Of a stretch of 50,567 nt of DNA, positions 8,081 through 16,227 are shown piece by piece (within the stretch, counting starts at the first letter, position 1; every line of letters begins with the position of its first letter). Both the position numbers and the translations under genes were made by a program. The stretch is from Opitutaceae bacterium. GTDB taxonomy: Bacteria > Verrucomicrobiota > Verrucomicrobiia > Opitutales > Opitutaceae. The DNA is taken from positions 1-50,567 of the forward strand of contig NZNM01000020.1 in assembly GCA_002694885.1 (NCBI GenBank). Direction: 5' to 3'. The notes below the pieces were generated by a model. It saw only the letters and a program-made list of their open reading frames with translations, was not told the origin of the DNA and ran no database searches.

Positions 8081-9337
8081 ATGGATCTCGCTGAGAAGCA
8101 ATTGACGGCTCTCAACCAATTGATTGAGGTCGTCGGGTCGAGCAATTCCTTCTACAAAGCCAAGCTGGAAGCTTGCCAGGGAATGGGCGGCTTCGAATCG
8201 CTGGAAGCGTTCTCGGAGCGAATGCCATTCACCACCAAGGCGGAGATAGCGGAAGACCATAAATGCAATCCGCCTTACGGAACGAATCTATCGTATCCAA
8301 AGGGGCAATATACACGCATTCATCAAACTAGTGGGACGACTGGACAGCCGATTGCCTGGCTCGATACCCAGGAAAGCTGGAGCTGGTTGCTCGACAATTG
8401 GAAATTAATTTGGAAAGCCTGTGGGGCCAAGAAGGGGGATGTCGCTATGTTTCCCTTTTCCTTCGGTCCCTTTCTCGGGTTCTGGTCGGCTTTCGAGGCG
8501 GCAGCCCAAGCGGGCATCCGCTGTATTCCAGCTGGAGGACAGACGAGCCTGCAGCGCCTGCAAATGATAAACCGCTACCAACCGGATTGGCTCTGCTGTA
8601 CGCCTACCTACGCCTTGCATCTCTTATCGGTTGCTCAAAAAGAAGGAATCGACCTTTCTAGTGGCCCGGTAAGGCGCATTATCGTAGGCGGGGAGCCGGG
8701 GGGTAGCGTGCCGGAAGTGAAGTCCCGCATAGAAGAGGGTTGGGGCGGAGCCAAGTTATTCGATCATCACGGAATGACTGAAGTAGGCCCCGTAACCTAT
8801 TCAGATCCGGAGCGCCCAGAATTGCTTCGAGCCATCCACGAAACCTACTTTATCGAGGTGCTGGATACGGAATCTGGAAAACCCACCTTGCCAGGGGACG
8901 TAGGCGAACTCATTCTTACCACCCTGGGCAGAGCCGCTTCTCCACTTATTCGATATCGTACCGGCGATTTGGTTAAACCGGTACCTGTTGAAGGCGAGGA
9001 TCCTCGGGCAGTTGCATTCGAGGGAGGCATTCTGGGCCGTTCAGATGATATGGTTGTTGTTCGCGGGGTTAATCTCTATCCTAGCGCCATTGATGCGGTC
9101 ATTCGTTCGTTCGACGGTATTGGAGAGTATCAAGTCCATATTGATGAAAAGGAATCCATGGTGCAAGTAGCGGTAACAGTAGAAAACCTATCTGCGGCTG
9201 GCGATGATGAGCTCGCTAATCAGGTGCAGAAACGAATGCGGGAAGTGTTCGGTTTGAGGATACAGATAGAAATTGGTGAGTCCGGAAGCCTGCCAGCCTT
9301 CGAAATGAAGGCCAAACGCTGGAATGTTTCGATCTAA
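8081..9337 (+). CDS. PaaK-like aryl/phenylacetate CoA ligase family protein
   Basis: A 418-residue member of the phenylacetate-CoA ligase branch of the adenylate-forming enzymes. It shows the AMP-binding loop 'HQTSGTTGQP' near residue 86, the A5-type motif 'HHGMTEVGP' near 228, 'YRTGDLV' near 295 and a C-terminal small domain with 'GRSDDMVVVRGVNLYPSAID'. These enzymes activate aromatic acids to acyl-adenylates and then to CoA thioesters; some load carrier proteins instead. The length is normal for the PaaK branch (about 400-440). It lies 9 bases downstream of the small membrane protein gene. With a UbiC-like protein in the same run, hydroxybenzoate or a derivative is the likeliest substrate, though this is inferred from context. 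Confidence 0.85.
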   Translation: MDLAEKQLTALNQLIEVVGSSNSFYKAKLEACQGMGGFESLEAFSERMPFTTKAEIAEDHKCNPPYGTNLSYPKGQYTRIHQTSGTTGQPIAWLDTQESWSWLLDNWKLIWKACGAKKGDVAMFPFSFGPFLGFWSAFEAAAQAGIRCIPAGGQTSLQRLQMINRYQPDWLCCTPTYALHLLSVAQKEGIDLSSGPVRRIIVGGEPGGSVPEVKSRIEEGWGGAKLFDHHGMTEVGPVTYSDPERPELLRAIHETYFIEVLDTESGKPTLPGDVGELILTTLGRAASPLIRYRTGDLVKPVPVEGEDPRAVAFEGGILGRSDDMVVVRGVNLYPSAIDAVIRSFDGIGEYQVHIDEKESMVQVAVTVENLSAAGDDELANQVQKRMREVFGLRIQIEIGESGSLPAFEMKAKRWNVSI

Positions 9338-9366
9338 GAGAGTCTCTAAATGAGGAACTTAAGCGC

Positions 9367-10041
9367 ATGATAGAAATCGAGCATCTGATTAAACGGTATC
9401 CAGGCCCGACGGGAGACATTACAGTATTAGACGACCTGGAGCTTTCGGTGGCGAAAGGGGAATCCGTAGCCATCGTCGGACCCTCCGGATGTGGCAAGAC
9501 TACCTTGCTCAATATTCTGGGCACCCTGGACACAGCGACAAGCGGTAGCGTATCCATTGCCGGGCAAGCCCTTGACACGATGAACGACGAAGATCGGATT
9601 CGTTTTCGAAATCAGTCCTTGGGATTCGTTTTTCAGCAGCATTTCCTCCTGCCCCAGTGCACGGTGATGGAGAATACCATAATGCCGCGACTCGCAGGGG
9701 GTTGGGAAGAGAGCGAGGAAGATACGAGATCTCGAGCGACGTCGCTGCTTGAAGAATTGGGGCTCAAGCACCGAATTGACCACATGCCGTATCAGCTTTC
9801 TGGAGGCGAGCGTCTTCGGGCTGCAGTAGCAAGGGCTTTGGTCAATCGTCCATCTATCGTTCTGGCCGACGAGCCAACCGGTTCACTCGATCCCGCTATG
9901 GGAGAACAAGTAGCCGACCTATTCGCCAGTTTGAATCAGGAGCACGGGGTGACTTTGGTAACGGTAACTCACAACGAAGCCTTGGCCGACCGGATGGGTA
10001 CTAAGTACGAGCTGAACAAGGGAAAGCTCGTCAGTCCTTGA
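9367..10041 (+). CDS. LolD/MacB-type ABC transporter ATPase
   Basis: A 224-residue ATP-binding subunit of the LolD/MacB/YbbA class. Walker A 'GPSGCGKTT' is at residues 38-46, the Q-loop is 'GFVFQQHFLLPQ', the signature 'LSGGERLRAAVARAL' lies near 140, and Walker B with catalytic Glu is 'IVLADEPTGSLDP'. This class drives mechanotransmission permeases that extract lipoproteins or lipids from the outer leaflet of the inner membrane or push out periplasmic substrates. The permease gene follows after 180 bases that contain a palindromic repeat, an unusually wide gap for such a pair. It is probably the exporter ATPase for the product of the cluster. Confidence 0.92.
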   Translation: MIEIEHLIKRYPGPTGDITVLDDLELSVAKGESVAIVGPSGCGKTTLLNILGTLDTATSGSVSIAGQALDTMNDEDRIRFRNQSLGFVFQQHFLLPQCTVMENTIMPRLAGGWEESEEDTRSRATSLLEELGLKHRIDHMPYQLSGGERLRAAVARALVNRPSIVLADEPTGSLDPAMGEQVADLFASLNQEHGVTLVTVTHNEALADRMGTKYELNKGKLVSP

Positions 10042-10102
10042 GATATGGTGATCAAGAGAAACGTCCAGAAAGTATGGCATTAGTTGATCAAGTATGCGCA
10101 AA

Positions 10103-10175
10103 GGTAGGGCCGACTGTCCCTAGCTTTTTCCGGCTCAAGTTGCGATTCGGCTGCTTAGGGATAAGCAGCCCCACC
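10103..10175. repeat. GTAG...CTAC-type palindromic repeat, copy 1 (73 bp)
   Basis: The unit begins GGTAGGGCCGACTGTCCCTAG and ends with a perfect hairpin (GGCTGCTT, six-base loop, AAGCAGCC at 10149-10170) plus CCCACC. The first 21 bases match the inverted end of the copy at 16117-16191 at 19 of 21 positions. It sits between the ABC ATPase and permease genes. Two hairpins bounded by GTAG-like ends resemble REP doublets that are spread by RAYT transposases. Confidence 0.65.
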
Positions 10176-10221
10176 ACAAGGGAATCGGGACCCAGCATAT
10201 CACTATTAGACGTGTGCTCCC

Positions 10222-13200
10222 ATGCAGCTAAAGTTCCTAGTTAACAGCCTCTGGCACTATAGAAAGTCGCACCTGGGCGTGCTTGCCGGGACGGTTGTGG
10301 GCGCCACTGTCCTACTAGGGGCTTTGTTTGCCGGGGATTCCGTTAGTGGGGCCCTCAAGCGGCTCGCTTCGCTGCGAGTTGGGCAAGCGGAGTATTTGCT
10401 CACGGTGGGAGACCGATTCGTACGAGAAGACCTTTCCAGCGACCTGGAACGTGGCTTAGGGATCCCAGCGGCGCCTGCATTGATGCTTCGAGGAAGCGCC
10501 TCTCGGTCGGATCGAGACTTGCTCGCGCCCAATGTTCAGGCCCTAGGAGTAGATGCCCGATTTTGGAGTTTTTCTCCATCGCCCGATGGAGGCCCGGATT
10601 TCGAGAAAGCCAATGCGGTTGCAGTCAATCAGCGACTAGCGGACCGTTTGCAGCTTGAGGTTGGCGATGCGTTTGTGCTTCGCATCGAAAAACCGGGTCT
10701 GCTCTCGAGGGATGCGCCGCTATCGGGCAGCAAGGACAACGTCATAGGGATTCGGGTAACGGTGTCGGATATTCGTAGCGACGACCAGTATGGTCGATTC
10801 AGCCTGCAGGCAAATCAGATATCGCCATTTACGGTATTCGCCCCCATCGAGTGGATACAGGATCAGATCGAACGAAAAGACCGGGCCAATTTGATTCTCT
10901 TGGGCTCGAGAGGAGGTGGCGAGCCGGTTGATGACGGGGAGTTTCTCTCCAGTATTGAGCCCTATTTGACCTTAGAAGATTATGGGCTGTCGACGGTGGA
11001 TGTGCCGCTGTCGCAATCCACCGAGATTAGCAGCGAGCGGGTTTTCATAGATGAAGCTATTGTCGCCGCCGTTCAGTCGAGCGTGTCCGAGGTTCAACCA
11101 GTAATCACTTATTTGGCGAATACCCTTCGCGTGGGCGAAAAGGAAACGCCGTACTCGATGGTGACTGCTGCGGGCCAGAATGCGGCTCCCTTTTTGGGGA
11201 GCGATCTGGATTCAAGTGAAGCGACGATAACCAGTTGGCTGGCGGATGATTTGGGGGCTGAAGTAGGCGACTCCTTGGATCTGTCTTACTACGTAATCGA
11301 TGAATCTAGCGAACTGGTAGAGGAGACGACATCCTACACCATTAGAGCCGTTCTGCCTCACGAAGGTTTGGTAGCGGATCAGCTGTGGATGCCGGATTTC
11401 CCTGGCGTAGCCGGTGCGGAAGATTCTGCCGACTGGGATGCCGGAATGCCATTAGATCTGGATAGAATTCGCGAGAAGGACGAGGACTACTGGGACGACT
11501 ACAAGGGCGCTCCGAAAGCGTTTATCTCCCTGGAAACAGGGGAGCAAGAATGGGCTAACCGTTGGGGAGTATACACCGCTTTGCGTGTCCCGACTGAGGC
11601 GCTAGGCAAGGAAGCGTTGAGAGCCTCGGTATTGTCTCAACTGGATCCTAGAATGATTGGGGCCCGAACGCTCCCGTTTCGGAAAACGGCGTTGGATTCG
11701 GCAGTGTCGCCAGTGGATATTGGAGGCCTATTCATCAGCATGAGTTTCTTCCTGATCGTCGCGTCGCTGAGCTTAGTGGCCATGCTCTTCAGCTTTTCTA
11801 TGCAGCAAGTGAATCGGGAAAATGCCTTGCTGGTGTCCTTGGGTATCGGTCCCAAGAGGATCGGTTGGTGGCGGCTGCTCAGTTCATTCATAATTGTTCA
11901 TGTTGGAACACTGCTGGCATTGCCATTAGCAGCTGGATACACTTGGGGCATCTTGAGATTTCTGGAAACGATCTGGAGCTCAGACTCGACTGGATCCTTG
12001 TTCGCGTTCCAGGCCTCTTCTCGAACGATCGCGATTGGGGTATTGGCGAACATGGTTTTGGCCTTAGCCACGATTTGGTACACGCTGCGCAGGCAGAGTA
12101 AAACCCAAGCGAGCTTCCGTTTGCAGCAAGGGTCCGAAGAAACTGTTTTGGGGCAAAATCGGAAGCGAGGGCTTTCTCTGATCGTTGGAATTTGCGGTAT
12201 CGTTTTTGGCGGCGTCACTCTGATCCTATCCCTGCTTCAGATGCTCCCCATCCAAGTAGGCTATTTTCTAGCCGGATTCTGCTGGCTCATTGGAGGTATC
12301 GGGATCTGCGCATCGAGGATTGGGTTGGATCGGGGATCTAAAGGATCCGCCATCGATGCCACCCGTGTTGGCCGATTGAACAATGGTCGGCGTCCGATGC
12401 GAAGCTTGACCGTGGTCGGCACCTTAGCCTGTGGCGTTTTTCTGGTGGTGTCGGTTGCCGCTTTTAGAAAAGAGAAAGATACGAGTGGCAATGATCCGAA
12501 AAACGGATACGGTGGATTCTCATTTTGGGCGGAAACGTCGATTCCCTTGAGCGATCCGGCAGACTACTCGGGACCGGACAATCTCTTCGATGTCGCGTCC
12601 GACGAAGCGATCGCGGCAATTCGCATAGGTGAAGGGGATGACGCCAGCTGTTTCAATCTCAATCAAACCGCCAATCCACGCTTGCTGGGGATGTCATCAG
12701 ACTATTTCCAGGAACGAGGCGCTTTTACCTTTCACTCGATTCGTGAAGGCCTAGACGCTAGCCAAGGTTGGAATTTGTTGAAGGCGGATACGGACTCGGA
12801 GGCCATACCAGCCTTTATCGATAGCGCCACGTTGCAGTGGGCTCTGAAGCGAAAGCTAGGCGATCGGCTCACTTACACGGACAGCGCTGGGCGGCCGTTT
12901 GAAGTGGAGCTCGTGGGGGCCATAAGCGATACGGTTTTCCAAGGCAGCATTCTTATTGATGAGAGAGCATTGCTGGAAAAGTACCCGCAGCATGAAGGTT
13001 ACCAGCTTTTCTTGATCGATGATTGGGGAGGCAGTCTGGATCAACGAAGGGCTCAGCTAGAATCCTGGTTGAGCCCCTGGGGAGGACAAGTCGAGATCGC
13101 CTACGACCGCCTGCAGGCTTACCATGAAGTAGAGAACACCTACATCGCCATCTTCCATGTTCTGGGAGGTCTCGGTGTCATTCTGGGCAGCGCGGGATTG

Positions 13201-13521
13201 GGTGTGGTGGTGGCTCGGAATCTCTCTGAGCGCAGGCATGAGTTTGCCTTGCTCGACGCCATAGGTATTCCCAGCACGGTTCGAAAGAAAATCGTTTTTT
13301 CGGAGTTGCGTTCGCTTGTCGGCTGGGGCGTTGGTGTAGGGCTGTGCGCGGCAGTTGTATCCATCATCCCTTCCATGAGCCATCTAGGAGTGGCCGCGCC
13401 GGTGTTTAATCTTTCACTGCTGATCGTAGCCATCCTGCTCAATGCCGCTTTCTGGTCCTACATCGGCTACCGCGGTAACGCCCCCGTAGTCGCTGACCTG
13501 CAGCGAGACTTCGAGTCTTAG
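10222..13521 (+). CDS. Large FtsX/MacB-type ABC transporter permease
   Basis: A 1099-residue permease with two FtsX-type modules. TM1 is at residues 20-40, followed by a long periplasmic region of about 450 residues. Then come three or four TM segments near 505-640, two TM segments near 655-700, a TM near 725-740, a second periplasmic region, and a final set of TM segments near 970-1090. It is larger than E. coli YbbP (about 800) and LolC/E (about 400), mainly through the first extracytoplasmic domain. The start ATG at 10222 follows the repeat. Together with the upstream LolD-type ATPase it should form an exporter or extractor for a lipid-like product. It is the last gene of the run. Confidence 0.85.
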   Translation: MQLKFLVNSLWHYRKSHLGVLAGTVVGATVLLGALFAGDSVSGALKRLASLRVGQAEYLLTVGDRFVREDLSSDLERGLGIPAAPALMLRGSASRSDRDLLAPNVQALGVDARFWSFSPSPDGGPDFEKANAVAVNQRLADRLQLEVGDAFVLRIEKPGLLSRDAPLSGSKDNVIGIRVTVSDIRSDDQYGRFSLQANQISPFTVFAPIEWIQDQIERKDRANLILLGSRGGGEPVDDGEFLSSIEPYLTLEDYGLSTVDVPLSQSTEISSERVFIDEAIVAAVQSSVSEVQPVITYLANTLRVGEKETPYSMVTAAGQNAAPFLGSDLDSSEATITSWLADDLGAEVGDSLDLSYYVIDESSELVEETTSYTIRAVLPHEGLVADQLWMPDFPGVAGAEDSADWDAGMPLDLDRIREKDEDYWDDYKGAPKAFISLETGEQEWANRWGVYTALRVPTEALGKEALRASVLSQLDPRMIGARTLPFRKTALDSAVSPVDIGGLFISMSFFLIVASLSLVAMLFSFSMQQVNRENALLVSLGIGPKRIGWWRLLSSFIIVHVGTLLALPLAAGYTWGILRFLETIWSSDSTGSLFAFQASSRTIAIGVLANMVLALATIWYTLRRQSKTQASFRLQQGSEETVLGQNRKRGLSLIVGICGIVFGGVTLILSLLQMLPIQVGYFLAGFCWLIGGIGICASRIGLDRGSKGSAIDATRVGRLNNGRRPMRSLTVVGTLACGVFLVVSVAAFRKEKDTSGNDPKNGYGGFSFWAETSIPLSDPADYSGPDNLFDVASDEAIAAIRIGEGDDASCFNLNQTANPRLLGMSSDYFQERGAFTFHSIREGLDASQGWNLLKADTDSEAIPAFIDSATLQWALKRKLGDRLTYTDSAGRPFEVELVGAISDTVFQGSILIDERALLEKYPQHEGYQLFLIDDWGGSLDQRRAQLESWLSPWGGQVEIAYDRLQAYHEVENTYIAIFHVLGGLGVILGSAGLGVVVARNLSERRHEFALLDAIGIPSTVRKKIVFSELRSLVGWGVGVGLCAAVVSIIPSMSHLGVAAPVFNLSLLIVAILLNAAFWSYIGYRGNAPVVADLQRDFES

Positions 13522-13615
13522 GATCAACTAGGGCCAAGATAATCGGGTATTCATTTCGGGCCGAACCGTAGCCGACCTGGAAGGCCAGATAGAGATCGGA
13601 GATGTCAATCGTCCA

Positions 13616-13686
13616 GGTGGTTCTGGAACAAGACAATCAATAGTGTAATTTTAATCTATGTGGCCGTTCGGTGATCGGCCGCTACC
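13616..13686. repeat. GTAG...CTAC-type palindromic repeat, copy 2 (diverged, 71 bp)
   Basis: The unit starts GGTGG followed by a small GTTC/GAAC hairpin and ends in a GGCCG/CGGCC hairpin and GCTACC. Its length and end structure match copies 1 and 4, but the interior has drifted, so membership is less certain. Confidence 0.4.
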
Positions 13687-13710
13687 TTTCGTGTAACAAT
13701 AGAGATTACG

Positions 13711-13728
13711 ATGTATCTATCAATACAT
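13711..13728. promoter_or_regulatory. 18-bp dyad upstream of the SDR gene
   Basis: ATGTAT and ATACAT flank CTATCA, a perfect 6-6-6 dyad in AT-rich DNA 160 bases before the SDR start. It could be an operator for a GntR- or LacI-like regulator; no regulator gene is in the window. Confidence 0.3.
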
Positions 13729-13887
13729 TACAATATGGATAAAATTTAGCGCCAACCTGCTCCCGCGGCTGCGGGATCCAGCGAATTGGCGAAGCTGATG
13801 AGCGATGTTAAAACAATTCTCAAATTATCCTTAATCTTTCCGGGATAGGCTATTGCCATTCCCGATGCGCCCTTCTACACCGGTTTT

Positions 13888-14691
13888 ATGTCATCGGAAA
13901 ATGTATTTGAACGTCTCTATTCGCTGAAAGGCAAGCGGGCTCTGGTCACTGGCGCAAGCAGCGGAATTGGCCAGGCAATCGCAACCTGCTACGCGGAAGC
14001 GGGGGCGACGGTAGGCGTGCATGGGACCAATGAGCAGAAGATTGCCGATACCGTTCAGTCGATTACTGACCGTGGCGGAACCGCGATTCCACTGAAACAG
14101 CCGCTTGCCAGTAAAGCTGATTCGGAAGCCCTGATTGCCCAGGCTGTAGAAAAACTCGGTGGAATCGACATACTGGTCAACAATGCTGGCACCAATCGGC
14201 GAGAGCCTGCGGTTGACGTGACAGAAGAGAATTTCGAAGCCATCATGTCAGTCAATCTCGACTGCGTATTCTGGCTCTGCCAAGCGGCTTATCCGCACTT
14301 GAAGAATTCAGAATGTGGCAAAGTTCTGAATACAGGATCGTTAACGACCCTGACGGGTATAGGAGGTATTTCGGTTTACGGGATGACCAAAGCGGCGGTT
14401 GGTCAATTGACGCAAACCTTGGCGCTGGAATGGGCCAAAGATAACATATGCGTGAATTGCCTGGCTCCCGGATTTATTCGCACCCCATTGACGGAAGCGG
14501 GCCTGTTCAGCGATCCTCAAAAAGTCGCTTTTTTGGACGACCGTATTCCCATGAAACGAGGTGGCGTGCCGGAAGAGCTAACCGGTATGGCATTATTTCT
14601 GGTGGGGCCAGGATCTTCTTACACGACGGGACAAACGTTCGCGGTGGATGGCGGATTTCTGGCCGGCGGATCTTGGCTAGATCGAGAGTAG
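13888..14691 (+). CDS. SDR-family oxidoreductase (gluconate/KduD-like)
   Basis: A 267-residue classical short-chain dehydrogenase. The cofactor loop TGASSGIG is at residues 21-28, NNAG near 97-100, and the catalytic Ser with Y-x3-K is at 'SVYGMTKAA' around 158-166. 'APGFIRTPLT' and a C-terminal 'FAVDGGFLAGG' complete the family pattern. The closest recognisable style is 2-deoxy-D-gluconate 3-dehydrogenase (KduD) or gluconate 5-dehydrogenase, which act in uronate and ketogluconate breakdown. Start is the ATG at 13888. A uronate role would fit the myo-inositol oxygenase 10 kb downstream, which makes glucuronate, but the link is only contextual. Confidence 0.85.
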   Translation: MSSENVFERLYSLKGKRALVTGASSGIGQAIATCYAEAGATVGVHGTNEQKIADTVQSITDRGGTAIPLKQPLASKADSEALIAQAVEKLGGIDILVNNAGTNRREPAVDVTEENFEAIMSVNLDCVFWLCQAAYPHLKNSECGKVLNTGSLTTLTGIGGISVYGMTKAAVGQLTQTLALEWAKDNICVNCLAPGFIRTPLTEAGLFSDPQKVAFLDDRIPMKRGGVPEELTGMALFLVGPGSSYTTGQTFAVDGGFLAGGSWLDRE

Positions 14692-14697
14692 TTCATC

Positions 14698-14771
14698 AGT
14701 AGCTCAGCACTTTAGCCCGAGCAATATTAGATGCCACTAAACGAGGGCACGGGCCAAAGTATTACGCTACC
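14698..14771. repeat. GTAG...CTAC-type palindromic repeat, copy 3 (degenerate, 74 bp)
   Basis: The unit runs from AGTAGCTC to CGCTACC between the convergent SDR and propeller genes. A GCTC/GAGC hairpin near the left end and the total length match the other copies, but the interior is unrelated or heavily mutated. Confidence 0.35.
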
Positions 14772-14774
14772 TAA

Positions 14775-16004
14775 TTATTTGGATACGTAAAGGCAGACGG
14801 CCTTGCCTTGGTTATTGCGGATGAAGAGTTTTCCATCGGCGTAGGCAGGGGGCGCCCAGCTGGTTCCCAGAACAGCATGATGCCGGCCCAATTCCTTAAA
14901 CTCGTTTCCGGCATCCTCTCCCAAAATGACGTGTCCGGAATCCGTGAATACGAGGATCTTGTCTCCTATGGCAATGGGATTGCCTAAGTCGCCGGGAACG
15001 TCGTATTCCCAATGCGTTTTCCCGGATTCGAAATCGATCGCCACGAGATCACCGGGCTTTCCGTCTCCCCCGTAGTGGGCAATGACGCGATCGTTGATCC
15101 GCAGACTCGTTTGGACTTTGAGGCCTCGTTCGCGATCACGGTGGATGATCTCCGGTTCCGGTTGGGTAATATCGATAACCGCGTAACCTTGGCCGTAGCC
15201 GGAGCCCAAGTAGAATTTTCCGTCAAGGTAGTGCGGATTGGTAGCATTGACTCCGTAACTGGTTCGCCAAGGAAACCGGAATACCGGTTCACCGGGGTTT
15301 TGCAAATCGTAGGCGGCCAGCGCCTTCTTGTGGAAAACGGCTGCGTAGTCAGTGCCATCACGCTCATAGAGCACGGGTGTGGAGTAGCCCGACTCTTCTT
15401 CGCCAGCAGCCCAAACTTTCTTCCCGGTCAGTTTATTGAGGGCGACGAGAGAACCTTTCTTAGAGCCTGGATCGATCAGCAGGAGTTCTCCGTAGACGAC
15501 TGGCGAAGCGGCCCAACCCCAGCTTTGCCGTTTTCCGTTAAAGTCTTTGCTGTAATCCCGCTGCCAAAGAACGTCTCCGTTGTCGCTGTTGAAGCAGAAG
15601 AGCTTTCCTTGCTTGGAAACCGTGTAGACGCGATCGCCATCGATTGTCGGGGTGGATGACGTGCCTCCTGTATAATACTTTGCTCCTTTGGGCTCATCAT
15701 AAGTGTACTTCCAGATGACCTTGCCACTCTCGCTGTCGAAGCACCAAACGGTATCTTCGTTGTTTAGATTTCCGAGTGTGAAAACTTTTTCTCCGGCTAT
15801 GGCGAAGGACGAGCAGCCCAGCCCAATTTGGCGGCTCCAGAGGGCTTTGGGCGGCTTCGATGTCCAGTCAGTGTTGAATGCATCGTCTTGGGCGATGATT
15901 CCATTTCCGTTCGGGCCCAGGAATCGGGGCCAATCCGCCTGAGTTGTCTGCAATCCGATAGCGGCAATAGATACAAGGCTGAGGAAAAATTTAGTGCGGT
16001 TCAT
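14775..16004 (-). CDS. Secreted PQQ-type beta-propeller protein 1
   Basis: A 409-residue exported propeller protein. The start is taken at the ATG complementary to 16002-16004, which gives a normal Sec signal (hydrophobic 'FFLSLVSIAAIGL', cleavage after 'TTQA'); the longer reading adds 16 polar residues. The mature protein opens with 'DWPRFLGPNGNG', a motif typical of Planctomycetota/Verrucomicrobiota PQQ-like proteins, and has repeated blades such as 'KVFTLGNLNNEDTVWCFD' and 'GKLFCFNSDNGDVLW'. No catalytic set is visible. It shares architecture with the two other minus-strand propellers at 16228-17661 and 20024-21433 and is separated from the first of these by a palindromic repeat. It probably works in the periplasm; ligand unknown. 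Confidence 0.85.
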   Translation of the reverse strand: MNRTKFFLSLVSIAAIGLQTTQADWPRFLGPNGNGIIAQDDAFNTDWTSKPPKALWSRQIGLGCSSFAIAGEKVFTLGNLNNEDTVWCFDSESGKVIWKYTYDEPKGAKYYTGGTSSTPTIDGDRVYTVSKQGKLFCFNSDNGDVLWQRDYSKDFNGKRQSWGWAASPVVYGELLLIDPGSKKGSLVALNKLTGKKVWAAGEEESGYSTPVLYERDGTDYAAVFHKKALAAYDLQNPGEPVFRFPWRTSYGVNATNPHYLDGKFYLGSGYGQGYAVIDITQPEPEIIHRDRERGLKVQTSLRINDRVIAHYGGDGKPGDLVAIDFESGKTHWEYDVPGDLGNPIAIGDKILVFTDSGHVILGEDAGNEFKELGRHHAVLGTSWAPPAYADGKLFIRNNQGKAVCLYVSK

Positions 16005-16116
16005 AGCGTTTAACCTTCTGAAATGGGTTCCGTTGGTCTGAGAGCAAGGCAACGCAAAAGTTCCGGGATTTCGAGCCTAATTGCGTTTCTTGTTTGTGAA
16101 TGTACCCTCGGATCGC

Positions 16117-16191
16117 GGTAGGCTTGTTGGTCCTCAAATAGCTGCAACAAAGCGCTCCTATTCCGACCGACTAGAGACAGTCAGCCCTACC
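16117..16191. repeat. GTAG...CTAC-type palindromic repeat, copy 4 (75 bp)
   Basis: It starts GGTAGGC and ends with GACTAGAGACAGTCAGCCCTACC-type sequence; read in reverse, the end matches the first 21 bases of the copy at 10103-10175 at 19 of 21 positions. It lies between two propeller genes. Confidence 0.6.
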
Positions 16192-16227
16192 ATAATACCT
16201 CTCAGTTTATGTCAGATTTAATTCTAA

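Larger units (their letters stand above)
13522..13887. other. 366-bp intergenic region with repeat and operator-like dyad
   Basis: No convincing gene is present. The region holds a probable diverged GTAG/CTAC repeat at 13616-13686 and an 18-bp dyad at 13711-13728, followed by AT-rich sequence leading to the SDR gene. It separates the biosynthetic run from the carbohydrate-type genes and probably contains the SDR promoter. Confidence 0.5.

Noticed and set aside
13439-13636. 65-codon minus-strand frame after the permease gene
   Set aside because: Half of it is antisense to the permease end and the rest is intergenic; no family features or ribosome site.
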